From the NCBI RefSeq assembly GCF_002994635.1, contig NZ_PVNL01000147.1, forward strand, positions 124,001 through 188,000: a stretch of DNA of 64,000 bases. The letters run 5' to 3'. This DNA comes from Enhygromyxa salina. Its GTDB lineage: Bacteria; Myxococcota_A; Polyangia; Nannocystales; Nannocystaceae. This document shows positions 1 to 8,494 of this stretch, piece after piece. Under the pieces are notes generated by a model that saw nothing but the letters and a program-made list of their open reading frames with translations, was not told the DNA's origin and made no database searches. The first letter of the stretch is position 1. Every line of letters begins with the position of its first letter. The translations under genes and the position numbers were made by a program.

Positions 1-750
1 GTAAAATGTGCGGATCGGACAATTGCAGGAGACCAGCAAGTAACGCTGCCCGGCGCGGCCCTTGTCGAGCGCGAGGATCATGCCCTCCGCCGCGTCACGG
101 GCGTCCACGAAGGTGTACCCACCCGCGGGCACGACCGGCGTGCGCTGCTCGAGCGCGCGGCGAACGTCCTCGGTCGAGCTGCCCTGGTGATCCCCCGGCC
201 CCAGCAACAGGGCCGGATTGACGATCACGACCTCGAAGTCCGCGCCGTCATGCTCGAGGGCGACCTGCTCGCCGTAGTACTTGCTGCGGTAGTAGGGCCA
301 CTTGTTGATCAGCTCGAGCGGCGCGGGGGTGGTCTCGTCGGCGATCGCGTCTGGGTCGGTGCTGACCCCGAGTGTCCCGCTGGTGCTGGCGATCACGGCC
401 CGCTTCACGCCCGCGCGCTTGCACGCCGCGAGCACGTTGCCGACCCCGCCGACGTTGACCTTGGTCATGAGCACCGCGTCGGCGCCGTCCCGCGAGACCT
501 TGCCAGCGCAGTGCAGCACCGCCGAGCAGCCGGCGGCCGCGGCCTCGATGCTGTCGACATCGAGCACGTCGCCGGTTGCGAGCGTGGCCCCGAGCGCGGC
601 GACGCGCTTGGCCCCCGCGGCGTCGGGGTTGCGAACCAACGCGACCACCGACCTGCCCTGCTCGCGCAGCGCCGCGACCACGTGGGCGCCCAGAAACCCG
701 GTCGCCCCGGTGACCAAGATGGCTTGGGTATCGCTCGCTACTTCAGTCAC
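1..750 (-). CDS. NAD-dependent epimerase/dehydratase (extended SDR), 3' end beyond the window
   Basis: Reading frame is open from a GTG at 750 to the window edge (250 codons). The N-terminus carries the Rossmann motif GATGFLGAHV and a later YYRSK segment fits the SDR catalytic Tyr-x-x-x-Lys. The middle resembles dihydroflavonol-reductase/HpnA-type sugar or sterol epimerases (ASTSGTLG, then NPALLLGPGD). The GTG start overlaps the stop of the upstream multidomain reductase by 4 bases (GTGA), so it is the last visible gene of that operon and probably translationally coupled. Substrate cannot be told; by context a lipid or nucleotide-sugar intermediate. The C-terminus is missing only because the window ends. 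Confidence 0.85.
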   Translation of the reverse strand, partial: MTEVASDTQAILVTGATGFLGAHVVAALREQGRSVVALVRNPDAAGAKRVAALGATLATGDVLDVDSIEAAAAGCSAVLHCAGKVSRDGADAVLMTKVNVGGVGNVLAACKRAGVKRAVIASTSGTLGVSTDPDAIADETTPAPLELINKWPYYRSKYYGEQVALEHDGADFEVVIVNPALLLGPGDHQGSSTEDVRRALEQRTPVVPAGGYTFVDARDAAEGMILALDKGRAGQRYLLVSCNCPIRTFY

Positions 751-3700
751 AGATCGAACGCCTTTTGAAAGACCTGCAGCAACGCGATGTCGTTGCTCTT
801 GACCTTGCCGGCCATGAATTCCGCGACCGAGGGGGTGTAGCTCTCGCGCACGATCTTCTCGAAGATCTCGACGGAGGTCTTGAGCACACAGTCGGCGCTG
901 CCGCCCTCGGGCCGACCCGGGCTGAAGCTCGCGGCGGTCGGGCTGAGCGCGAGCGTCCACTTGCCGTCGCTGGCGCTGCCCAGCGAGAAGTAGAAGCTGG
1001 TTGGCTTGTCGATCGCCCCGGGCACGAACCGGCCCTCGAGGTGCTCGAACAACACCTTGATGCCCGAGACCCCCGGCCGCGGCGAGGTGCCGCCCGGTCG
1101 CGCGGCGACGCTGGACTTGCTCGTGGTCTTGGACCCGTCAGCCTGGCCGGCGGCGGCGTCGAGCGCCTCCCGCTCGAGGTCCAGCTGCCACCCGTCGCGC
1201 AGGGCCGCGACGGCGTTGTGACTCAGGCGCGCGACCTCGCGGTACGCGTCCGAGCGCTTCATGCCGGCGACGCGCTGCTCGAGCTGCTCGAGGTTGAGCG
1301 GCGGCCCGATCCGGACGTCGACCTTGCGCTGACGCGGGATCGGGACCTTGACGCCCTTGGGCAGCGCCTTGTGGGTGCCGCCGAGCCACAGCGGCAGCAC
1401 GTCGACCTTGTAGTTGAGCACCAGGTGGCCGATCAGCGGCATGAACTCCCGCATCACGCCGTCGGTGCTGCGGCTGCCCTCGGGGAAGATCAACACCGTG
1501 CGCCCGCGCTCGATGTGCTCACCGGCCTGCTCAATCGCCTTGCGCAGGCCGGAGCGCCGATCGAGCGCGGCCATGTTGGTGAAGTTCTCGAAGTACGCCC
1601 GCATCCACTTGTTCTTGAAGAAATAATCTTCAGCGGCGAGCGCGACCAGCTCTTGCCCGTAGCTGCCGAGCGCGTACTTGGCCAGGCCCATGTCGAGGTG
1701 CGAGGCGTGGTTGGCGACCACCAGCGTGTGGCGGTTGTAGGGGATGTTGGCCTTGCCGCTGACCTCGACCTGCATGAAGCGGTCGTAGAACGACAGCTGC
1801 CCGACGGTCAGCGCGGCCTTGGCCGGATCCCGGATGAACTCCGGGACATACAGGTCTTCGTCGTCGCGCTCGATCTTGCGGGTCTTCGAGGGCTCGATCT
1901 TGCGACCCTCGGCGGCCCGGGCGGCGTCCTCGAGCTGCGCGACCGTGCGCAACGCCGACAGATCCACGCTCGACAGCCGCGGCGAGGCGGCCTCGAGCGT
2001 CGAGGTCAGCTCGACGACCATCAGCGAGTCGAAGCCGAGATCATTTTGCAGATCATGGCTGTCGAGCAGGTCCTCGGGCTTCTTCTTGGCGATCGACGCG
2101 ATCGCGCTGCGCACGAAGCCGACCCGATCCCCGTTGGTCGCCGAAGCCTTGGCGGCCGCCACCGCTTCGGAGGCCTCGCGCAGGGTCTCGAGGATCTCCT
2201 GCACGCGCTTGCGGGTGACCTTGCGGGTGGCCGTGCGCGGCAGCTCGACGTCGGTGAAGTGGATCACCGTGGGCCGCATGTGGCGGGGCAGCGCGGCGAT
2301 GTCCTTGCGCAGCTCGAACTCGGCCTCGCGGCGGCGGTCGGCGCGATCGACCTTCTGGTCGTTGTCTTGATCGAGCCCGCGGTTGGCGTAGTCGGGGACC
2401 GCGAGCACGGCGACGCGCTCGGCTCCGTCTTTGTCGCGATCGGGGATCCCGACGATCGACAGCTCCTTGATGAACTTGGGCAGCCCGAGCATGACCTCGA
2501 CGTCGTCGGGGTACACGTTCTCGCCCGAGGCCGAGAGGATCACCTCTTTGGACCGACCGACGATCTTGAGCTGCGACTTGTTGTCGAGCTTGCCGAGGTC
2601 GCCCGTGCGCAGCCAGCCGTCTTCGAGCGCCTGCTGGGTCGCCTCGGCGTCGCTCTCGTAGCCAACCATGACGTTGGGACCGCGCGCGAGCACCTCGCCG
2701 ACGCCCTCGTCGTTGGGGTTGTCGATCTTGATGTCGACCCCGGGGATCGCCTTGCCGACGTTGCCGCCCTTGTTGCGAGCCGAGGCCTTCGACAGCGTCA
2801 GCACCGGCGCGGCCTCGGTCAGGCCGTAGCCCTCGGCGAGGTGCAGCCCGAGGCCCTGAAAGGTCCGGTGCACGTCCTTGGGCAGCGCCGCGGCGCCCGA
2901 CACCAGGTACTTGAGGTTGCCGCCCAATTGCTGATGGATCGGCCCAAACAGCACCCGGCCAAGGTCGACGCCCAGCGTCTTGCCGATGTTGCGGTTGAGG
3001 TCGAGGGTGAAGTCGAACAGCTTCTCGGTCAGCTTGCCGCGCTCGCGGACCTCGTTGAGGATCCGCCGCTCGATCAGCTCCCACAGCGCGGGCACGCCGA
3101 TCATCGCGGTGACCTGACCCAGCGCGAGGCCGTCGATCATGCGATCGCCGTTGATCTCGTCGAGGTAGATGACCCGCGCGCCGCGAGACAGCGGCAGCAG
3201 CATGCCGCAGGTGAATTCGAAGGTGTGATGCAGCGGCAGCACCGACAGCACCCGGTCGTCGTGCGCGAGCGGGAACAACGGCGCGAGCGCGGCGATCAGC
3301 GCGGTGAAGTTGGCGTGCGTGAGCATCACCCCCTTCGGATCACCCGTGGTGCCCGAGGTGTAGAGCACGCTCGCGAGGTCGTCGTCGCTGATCTCCACGT
3401 CCGGGGCGACCGGCTCGGGATCGTTGTCGGGGTGGGTGGCCGCGGCGGTCTCGTAGAGATCCCAGCGCGGGCACAGCTCGTCTTGGTTGGCGAGGCTGAC
3501 CACGTGCTCGTCGAACACCGCGACCTTGGCCTTGGACTTGCGCAGCACCGTGGCCAGCGACAGCGCCTCGAAGTCCTTGTCGACCGGGACCGCCGCCGCG
3601 CCGCAGCGCAGGATCCCAAAGTAGACGATGCCCCACGACGGGTGGTTGCGGCCGCTGAGCGCGACGCGATCACCCTTGCGCACGCCGGCCGCCCACAGCC

Positions 3701-5567
3701 GCTGGGCGACCGCGGCCGAGCGCCGCTCGAGGTCGCGGTAGGTGATCCGGGTGAGCTGGGGCGGGTCGCCCTCGAGCCGCTGAAACGCGAGGGCGTGCTC
3801 GTGCCGCTCACACAGATCCAGCAGCATCGCGACCAGGTTGTCGTGGCGCCGCAGGGCCTTGGTCTCTTTGCGCAGCCTGTCTTCGAGCAGCGGGATCGAG
3901 AACTCCTCGACGCCCTTGTGGTGGACCTCGAGCCAGTACTCGCGCCAGTCGATGTCCTCGGGGTTCCACGCCAGCTTGGCCTGGTCGGCCGGGCTCAGGC
4001 TCTTCATCAGAGCCCGCGTGTTCTTGGCCGAGAACCGATACTCGTTGGCCGTGATGAACGGAATGAAGGCCTCGAACACCGCCTCGATGTTGGTCGCCGT
4101 CTTGGCCAGGCTCGCGGCCTGCTTGCGCAGCGGCTCGGTGTAGCGGGCGCTCGGGGTGTCGGTGAAGCGGCCGAGCAAGCTCGCGACTTGCTCGCTGCGC
4201 TTGCGCAGCTGCGGCGAGGACCAGCGCTGGTAGTGCTCGATCGGGACGATCGCAGGCTCGGTGTGGGCCTGCAGCATGTTGACGATCGGGTTGCCCTTGG
4301 TCCGGCGGTTGTAGTACCGGCGCTTGGCCAGGCCGATCAGCTCACCCGCGCGGCGAGTCTTGAGCGGGTTCGCGTCGGACGTGCACAGCTGGTAGCAGAC
4401 CTCGTGGCGCTCGGCGAGCAAGGCCGCGAGCGCGCCGATCATGCCGGCCGAGCACATGTCGACCGGGATCGCGTCGTAGTAGCAGTGCTCGCCAACCGGG
4501 ATGTTCTGCTGACCCTGATAGGTCAGATACATGATCGGCGTGGACGTGGAGATGCCCTCGCACCAGCCGACCTTGGGGAAGCTGGTGGCCGACTCGACGA
4601 TCGACGGCCGCACGATCGTCAGCGGCAGCCCCGACGCCAACAGCACCTGCTCACCGATGCTCTTGGTGTAGGTGTAGATGTTGGGCCAGCCCCAGAAGGT
4701 CGCCCGCTCGGCGCCCGCGGCGATCAGCCGCTCGCGGACGAAGCGACGCTTGACCCGATCGAGCTCGTCGTCGAGCGCGGCCCCACGCAGGGGCTCGTGC
4801 CGGTCTCGCAGGTTGCGCTTGGCCTCGTCGAGCAAGTGCGACTGGCGGGGCGCGTCCTCGGCCCGGCGTCGGGTCGACGCGACGAGGTCACCGCACTCTT
4901 GGATCTCGCGCTCGGCCGACCAGTGACCGACGTCGAGCTCGTCGGCGCGCGGGAACGGGAACTCGAGGGTGTTGCGCTCCTCGGTCACGCCGTCGCGGCA
5001 GCCGACCACGAAGCAGGTGCTGGTGTGCATGATCGGCACGTCGCCGAGCGCCCGGGCCAGCGCGATCAGGTGGCGGGCACCGTAGGCGTTGACGTTGAGC
5101 GCCTCGTCGAGCGGCGGGTTGAAGTCGACCACGCCGGCGACGTTGACGATCGCGTGGATCTGCTTGGCGGTGCCGCTGGCGGCCGCGAGCTCGCTGACCA
5201 GCGCTGGATCGACGCCGAGCAGATCACGGGTCACGTCGCCGTCGATCGCGACCACCTTGGTCTTGATCCACGCGTCGAGGTTGCCGTGCTGCTCGCGGAG
5301 CGGATCGAACACGGGCGACGGCACGATCTCGGACCACCAGCGCTCGTCCGAGGTCACGGTCTTGCGCGAGCGCACCACCGTGTAGATCGTCCCGACGTTG
5401 GGGTAGCGATGCAGCAGCATCGCCAGCCAGACCTTGCCCAGGAACCCGGTCGTGCCGATCACGATCAGGTTCTTGCCCGCGAGGGTGGCCTCGACGTCCA
5501 GGGGACCGCGCTCCGTGGCTTCGCCCGAGGCGAGGGCGAGTTCAGCGTTGGTTTGTTGCTCGCTCAT
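747..5567 (-). CDS. elbD: Multidomain acyl reductase / adenylation / carrier / acyltransferase / SCP2 protein (ElbD-like)
   Basis: 1606 residues with five domains in order. Residues 33-480: fatty-acyl-CoA-reductase-type SDR (VIGTTGFLGKV at 36-46, catalytic YxxxK with Y298 and K302). About 570-1130: AMP-binding adenylation domain (P-loop YTSGTTGDPKG near 735). About 1150-1215: phosphopantetheine carrier with GFDSL, attachment Ser1181. About 1265-1420: PlsC acyltransferase (NHASHLD, an HX4D box, and FPEGSRS). From about 1510: SCP2 sterol/lipid carrier. The reductase-first order is the reverse of carboxylic acid reductases. As I recall, the architecture matches ElbD, the multifunctional myxobacterial ether-lipid enzyme; the symbol rests on that and needs alignment. 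Start ATG has a GAGG ribosome site overlapping the upstream stop, with a 7-base gap. Confidence 0.85.
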   Translation of the reverse strand: MSEQQTNAELALASGEATERGPLDVEATLAGKNLIVIGTTGFLGKVWLAMLLHRYPNVGTIYTVVRSRKTVTSDERWWSEIVPSPVFDPLREQHGNLDAWIKTKVVAIDGDVTRDLLGVDPALVSELAAASGTAKQIHAIVNVAGVVDFNPPLDEALNVNAYGARHLIALARALGDVPIMHTSTCFVVGCRDGVTEERNTLEFPFPRADELDVGHWSAEREIQECGDLVASTRRRAEDAPRQSHLLDEAKRNLRDRHEPLRGAALDDELDRVKRRFVRERLIAAGAERATFWGWPNIYTYTKSIGEQVLLASGLPLTIVRPSIVESATSFPKVGWCEGISTSTPIMYLTYQGQQNIPVGEHCYYDAIPVDMCSAGMIGALAALLAERHEVCYQLCTSDANPLKTRRAGELIGLAKRRYYNRRTKGNPIVNMLQAHTEPAIVPIEHYQRWSSPQLRKRSEQVASLLGRFTDTPSARYTEPLRKQAASLAKTATNIEAVFEAFIPFITANEYRFSAKNTRALMKSLSPADQAKLAWNPEDIDWREYWLEVHHKGVEEFSIPLLEDRLRKETKALRRHDNLVAMLLDLCERHEHALAFQRLEGDPPQLTRITYRDLERRSAAVAQRLWAAGVRKGDRVALSGRNHPSWGIVYFGILRCGAAAVPVDKDFEALSLATVLRKSKAKVAVFDEHVVSLANQDELCPRWDLYETAAATHPDNDPEPVAPDVEISDDDLASVLYTSGTTGDPKGVMLTHANFTALIAALAPLFPLAHDDRVLSVLPLHHTFEFTCGMLLPLSRGARVIYLDEINGDRMIDGLALGQVTAMIGVPALWELIERRILNEVRERGKLTEKLFDFTLDLNRNIGKTLGVDLGRVLFGPIHQQLGGNLKYLVSGAAALPKDVHRTFQGLGLHLAEGYGLTEAAPVLTLSKASARNKGGNVGKAIPGVDIKIDNPNDEGVGEVLARGPNVMVGYESDAEATQQALEDGWLRTGDLGKLDNKSQLKIVGRSKEVILSASGENVYPDDVEVMLGLPKFIKELSIVGIPDRDKDGAERVAVLAVPDYANRGLDQDNDQKVDRADRRREAEFELRKDIAALPRHMRPTVIHFTDVELPRTATRKVTRKRVQEILETLREASEAVAAAKASATNGDRVGFVRSAIASIAKKKPEDLLDSHDLQNDLGFDSLMVVELTSTLEAASPRLSSVDLSALRTVAQLEDAARAAEGRKIEPSKTRKIERDDEDLYVPEFIRDPAKAALTVGQLSFYDRFMQVEVSGKANIPYNRHTLVVANHASHLDMGLAKYALGSYGQELVALAAEDYFFKNKWMRAYFENFTNMAALDRRSGLRKAIEQAGEHIERGRTVLIFPEGSRSTDGVMREFMPLIGHLVLNYKVDVLPLWLGGTHKALPKGVKVPIPRQRKVDVRIGPPLNLEQLEQRVAGMKRSDAYREVARLSHNAVAALRDGWQLDLEREALDAAAGQADGSKTTSKSSVAARPGGTSPRPGVSGIKVLFEHLEGRFVPGAIDKPTSFYFSLGSASDGKWTLALSPTAASFSPGRPEGGSADCVLKTSVEIFEKIVRESYTPSVAEFMAGKVKSNDIALLQVFQKAFDL

Positions 5568-5574
5568 GATCGCC

Positions 5575-7152
5575 TCAGCGCACGTCGGTCATCATGATCG
5601 GTGCAAAGTTGATGCTGGTGATCTGCGGGTCGCGAGGCGCGGTCTCCTTGGCCATGCGGATCGCCTCGGTCATGTTCGGGGCGGTCTCGTAGCCAAGGAT
5701 CTCCGGCACGTACTCGTTGTCCGCGCCCACGACGATGCACCGCCCCTGCCACGCCCGCCCGCGCTCGCCCCAGTACCACATGTAAAACGGGTGGTTGGGG
5801 TGGTAGGCGATGCCGGTCCGGTACATGCGGATGTACGCGGGGTTGCGCGAGAACTCCTTCTCGAACCGCTTGTGCAGCTCGATCGCGTCGCGGGTCTGGG
5901 GCAGCAGCTTGTGGAAGAACTCCACGTAGCTGGCGTGCTGATCGTGATCGAAGCGATCGCTGCACGGGTGCGTGATGATCAGCGTGCCGCCCTGCTTGAG
6001 CAGCGGCTTGTTGCGGTGCAGGTTGTGCAGGTAGCCCTGGGCCATGACCTGGACCAGCAGCGGGTTCAAGAACGCGTGCACGTTGTAGGGCGAGATGTAC
6101 GGGATCCCGGTGACCTGGATGTCGGCCTGGCCATCGACTTCCACGCAGTACTGCTCGTAGCACTTCGCGATCGTGCGCTTGTGGGTCGGCTCGGTCGCGC
6201 CAGCGAACACCCCGGTCACGCCGTAGGGCGCCGGGTAGCGGGTGAAGATCTCTTCACGGAGACCGGTTGGGCACTTGTCGAGCGCGAACAACACCGCGCG
6301 CAGGGCCAGCTTCTCGCGGGTCGTGTACTCGTCTGGGTTCTTGCCCAGGAAGTCCAGGTTCCGGTCGAACATCCGGTTGTTGAGCGTGGTCTCGATGTGG
6401 AAGATGTCGACCTTCTCGTTGACCAGCCGCCCGATGCGGTCGAAGATCCCCTGCATGTGGGACTTCTCCGGCTGCATGTAGCTGGCGGTCTCACGCGTGA
6501 CGAAGGGGTTGTGGTGGGCGGCCAGGGTCTTGCCGCCGCACAGGCCCACGCCCACCGACTTGTGGCCGCCGTCCATCGGGACCAGGTTGATGTTGCAGTA
6601 GATCACCAGGTCGGCCTCGACGGCCGCGCGGCTGAGCTCGACGACGTCGCCCTCGGGCGTGGTCCCGAGCTCGAGCATCGCGTCGGCGTCCTCGGCGTCG
6701 TGGTGGTACAGGCGGTCGGGCCAGAACCGATCGAAGATCCTCTTGCCGACCATGCGCTCGACCTCGGCGTCGCTCAGGCGCCGGTGGTAGGCGAGCGCGA
6801 TGATCAGCTCGATGTCCTCGACCCCGTGATCGGCGAGCATCTCGAGCACGATCGTGAGCACCCGCTCGCGCGCGTCGGGGGTCCGCATCGGCGGCAGCGG
6901 CAGCGAGATGTCGTCGAGCGCGATCACGACCTTCATGCCCGGACGCAGCTTGGCGTAGAGCGGCTCGCAGCCGTACGGGTGGGTGATCGCGTAGCGGATC
7001 GCGGCGTCGAGATCCTTGATCGGCTCGAGCGGCGGCTTGGGGTAGATGCAGCGCGTGCCGACCGGGAGGTCGACCTCGATCAGGTTGTCACCGCTAAACT
7101 GCACGCGCGGAGCGCTGTGCTTGTCGAGGTAGACGATGTTCGGGCTGGTCAT
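5575..7152 (-). CDS. LarA family protein (nickel-pincer racemase/epimerase type, DUF2088)
   Basis: 525 residues. The LarA signature is visible: AYHRRLSDAE (His123-Arg124) corresponds to the HR-x4-E motif and DGGHKS (194-199) to the GG-x-KS segment whose lysine tethers the nickel-pincer nucleotide in lactate racemase; paired histidines follow at 213-214. LarA homologues racemise or epimerise 2-hydroxy acids. The protein is about 100 residues longer than lactate racemase and no larB/larC/larE cofactor genes are nearby, so cofactor supply must come from elsewhere. It lies 10 bases after the HAD gene and 7 bases before the ElbD-like gene, so a role in the same lipid pathway is inferred. Substrate unknown. 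Confidence 0.8.
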   Translation of the reverse strand: MTSPNIVYLDKHSAPRVQFSGDNLIEVDLPVGTRCIYPKPPLEPIKDLDAAIRYAITHPYGCEPLYAKLRPGMKVVIALDDISLPLPPMRTPDARERVLTIVLEMLADHGVEDIELIIALAYHRRLSDAEVERMVGKRIFDRFWPDRLYHHDAEDADAMLELGTTPEGDVVELSRAAVEADLVIYCNINLVPMDGGHKSVGVGLCGGKTLAAHHNPFVTRETASYMQPEKSHMQGIFDRIGRLVNEKVDIFHIETTLNNRMFDRNLDFLGKNPDEYTTREKLALRAVLFALDKCPTGLREEIFTRYPAPYGVTGVFAGATEPTHKRTIAKCYEQYCVEVDGQADIQVTGIPYISPYNVHAFLNPLLVQVMAQGYLHNLHRNKPLLKQGGTLIITHPCSDRFDHDQHASYVEFFHKLLPQTRDAIELHKRFEKEFSRNPAYIRMYRTGIAYHPNHPFYMWYWGERGRAWQGRCIVVGADNEYVPEILGYETAPNMTEAIRMAKETAPRDPQITSINFAPIMMTDVR

Positions 7153-7162
7153 GAAAGGTGTC

Positions 7163-7822
7163 TCAGGTGAGCTCGATGATCGGCCACTGGTAGGTACGGG
7201 CCAGACGCAACAGCTTGGGATCGGGGTTGATCACCGCGGGACGACCGACGACCGAGAGCATCGGCACGTCGGAGTAGGAGTCGGAGTAGCCAAAGCACTC
7301 GGCCAGCTCGTGGCCGTGATCGCGGGCGTGGTTGGCGATCAGCCGCGACTTGTTGGGCCCAGCCACGACCGGGCGCAGCAGCTTCCCGGTCGCGCGGCCG
7401 TCGTGGATCTCGAGCCGGTTGCCGACGTAGTGATCCGCGCCCAGCTCGGTCGCGAGGCGGGCCAGCAAGAAGTCGAGCGCGCCAGACACGAACACGACCT
7501 CGTGCCCGAGATCCTTGGCGCGGGTCACGATGTCCCGGGCGCCCGCGTAGATGTTGGCCCGCATGCACCACTCGAACGCCTCGTCGGCGAGCACGTGCAG
7601 GCGGTCCTCGGTGGTGCCGCGAAACGCCTCGAACAGCAGCTCGTTGAAGGCCCGGCGATCGGTCAGCTCTGCGACCAGCAACTTTGGCGCGCGCAGAAGT
7701 AGCCGGCCGAGCTGCTTGGCCGAGCGCAGCGGGTTGATGTCGTTGGCCATGTACCAGACGGCCGTGTGCATCAGGTTGCTGCTGACCAGGGTTCCGTCGA
7801 CGTCGAAGTAGCTCGCGGTCAT
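7163..7822 (-). CDS. HAD-superfamily (IB) phosphatase
   Basis: 219 residues, first gene of the operon. Motif I is DVDGT (nucleophile Asp7, Asp9) right after the start, motif II the Ser of VFVSGALD, motif III the Lys of AGPNKSRL, and motif IV the aspartates of GYSDSYSDVPML. The helical cap between motifs I and II fits the SerB/CicA-like IB subfamily acting on small phosphomonoesters, including lyso-phosphatidate-like or phosphoserine substrates. The frame is open further upstream to 7879, but ATG 7822 has a GAGG seven bases ahead and puts motif I at the usual position. Probably a phosphatase step for the lipid made by the downstream genes (inference). Confidence 0.85.
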   Translation of the reverse strand: MTASYFDVDGTLVSSNLMHTAVWYMANDINPLRSAKQLGRLLLRAPKLLVAELTDRRAFNELLFEAFRGTTEDRLHVLADEAFEWCMRANIYAGARDIVTRAKDLGHEVVFVSGALDFLLARLATELGADHYVGNRLEIHDGRATGKLLRPVVAGPNKSRLIANHARDHGHELAECFGYSDSYSDVPMLSVVGRPAVINPDPKLLRLARTYQWPIIELT

Positions 7823-8052
7823 GGGGGGACCTCGTCGGCGTGCACGGGTCGTGTGCGCCCGGGATGCTGCCGTGATCACGCGCTTGCGTGAATTCCCGAC
7901 AGATCCATTCGAGTGCGGCTGGTTACCCCGGTTGCGAGCTTGGGTCTAGTGCGCGCCGGCCTGAGCGGGTGCGAACTCTACTGCGCGGTGCGTGAGGCCC
8001 TGAAACACGGGTCTCCTCGCACAATGCGCGGAGTCGCTTGCGTGACGGTCGT

Positions 8053-8256
8053 TCACAAGGACTGCCGAGTCTCTGGCGAGCTCGTCCCTTCGCGCAAGTT
8101 CAGCGGAGGCACGCGGCCGTACAGGACTCCCCAGCTGCGGGCGAAGGCTTGTTCGCGACGGGACTCCAGGAGTCGGAGCTCCCGTTCTTCGCGTGGCGTC
8201 AGAATCCACCCTAGCAACAAGAGGGGCATGAAGAGTGGAACCAGCAGCAACGCCAT
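8053..8256 (-). CDS. Small single-pass membrane protein, unknown function
   Basis: 67 residues from ATG 8256: a hydrophobic helix at residues 2-18 (MALLLVPLFMPLLLLGWIL) followed by a charged, Arg/Glu-rich cytoplasmic-looking tail. An earlier ATG at 8283 adds nine residues. No strong ribosome site is seen at either start and the gene stands alone between the operon and the divergent AlbA_2 gene. I do not recognise it. The distinct hydrophobic-then-charged layout is the only support. Confidence 0.45.
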   Translation of the reverse strand: MALLLVPLFMPLLLLGWILTPREERELRLLESRREQAFARSWGVLYGRVPPLNLREGTSSPETRQSL

Positions 8257-8482
8257 TGATCGATCGTAGCGCGCCGTCGACACACGACAACCGACGCCCA
8301 GTCAGTCGGCGTCACCCGTACCGCAGCTCACGACCACGGACGGAGCCTCTAGATCGAGCGTGGCGCTGCGTCCGGCGAGCGCGAGCTTGACATGCGCTCA
8401 CTCGACGAGGCCGAAGTGGCGAGCGGGCAAGCCTGACTCGCCAGGCGAGGAGACGGCGGTGGTGGACCTCGGGCCCGCCGGG

Positions 8483-8488
8483 TAGGCT
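8483..8488 (+). promoter_or_regulatory. -10-like hexamer TAGGCT, leaderless start
   Basis: TAGGCT lies exactly 6 bases before GTG 8495 and no purine-rich ribosome site intervenes, so transcription should begin at or next to the start codon. Confidence 0.5.
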
Positions 8489-8494
8489 TGGCGT

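Noticed and set aside
765..5597. A 1610-codon open frame on the plus strand opposite the ElbD-like gene, and similar long antisense frames elsewhere (for example opposite 17363-20503 and 50300-54647).
   Set aside because: They mirror high GC3 codon use of real genes, give Arg/Ala/Asp/Gly/Leu/Val-rich products without motifs, and lack signals for start.
8257..8494. Regulatory RNA or gene between the small membrane protein and the AlbA_2 gene.
   Set aside because: No hairpin, promoter pair or reading frame stands out apart from the TAGGCT box.
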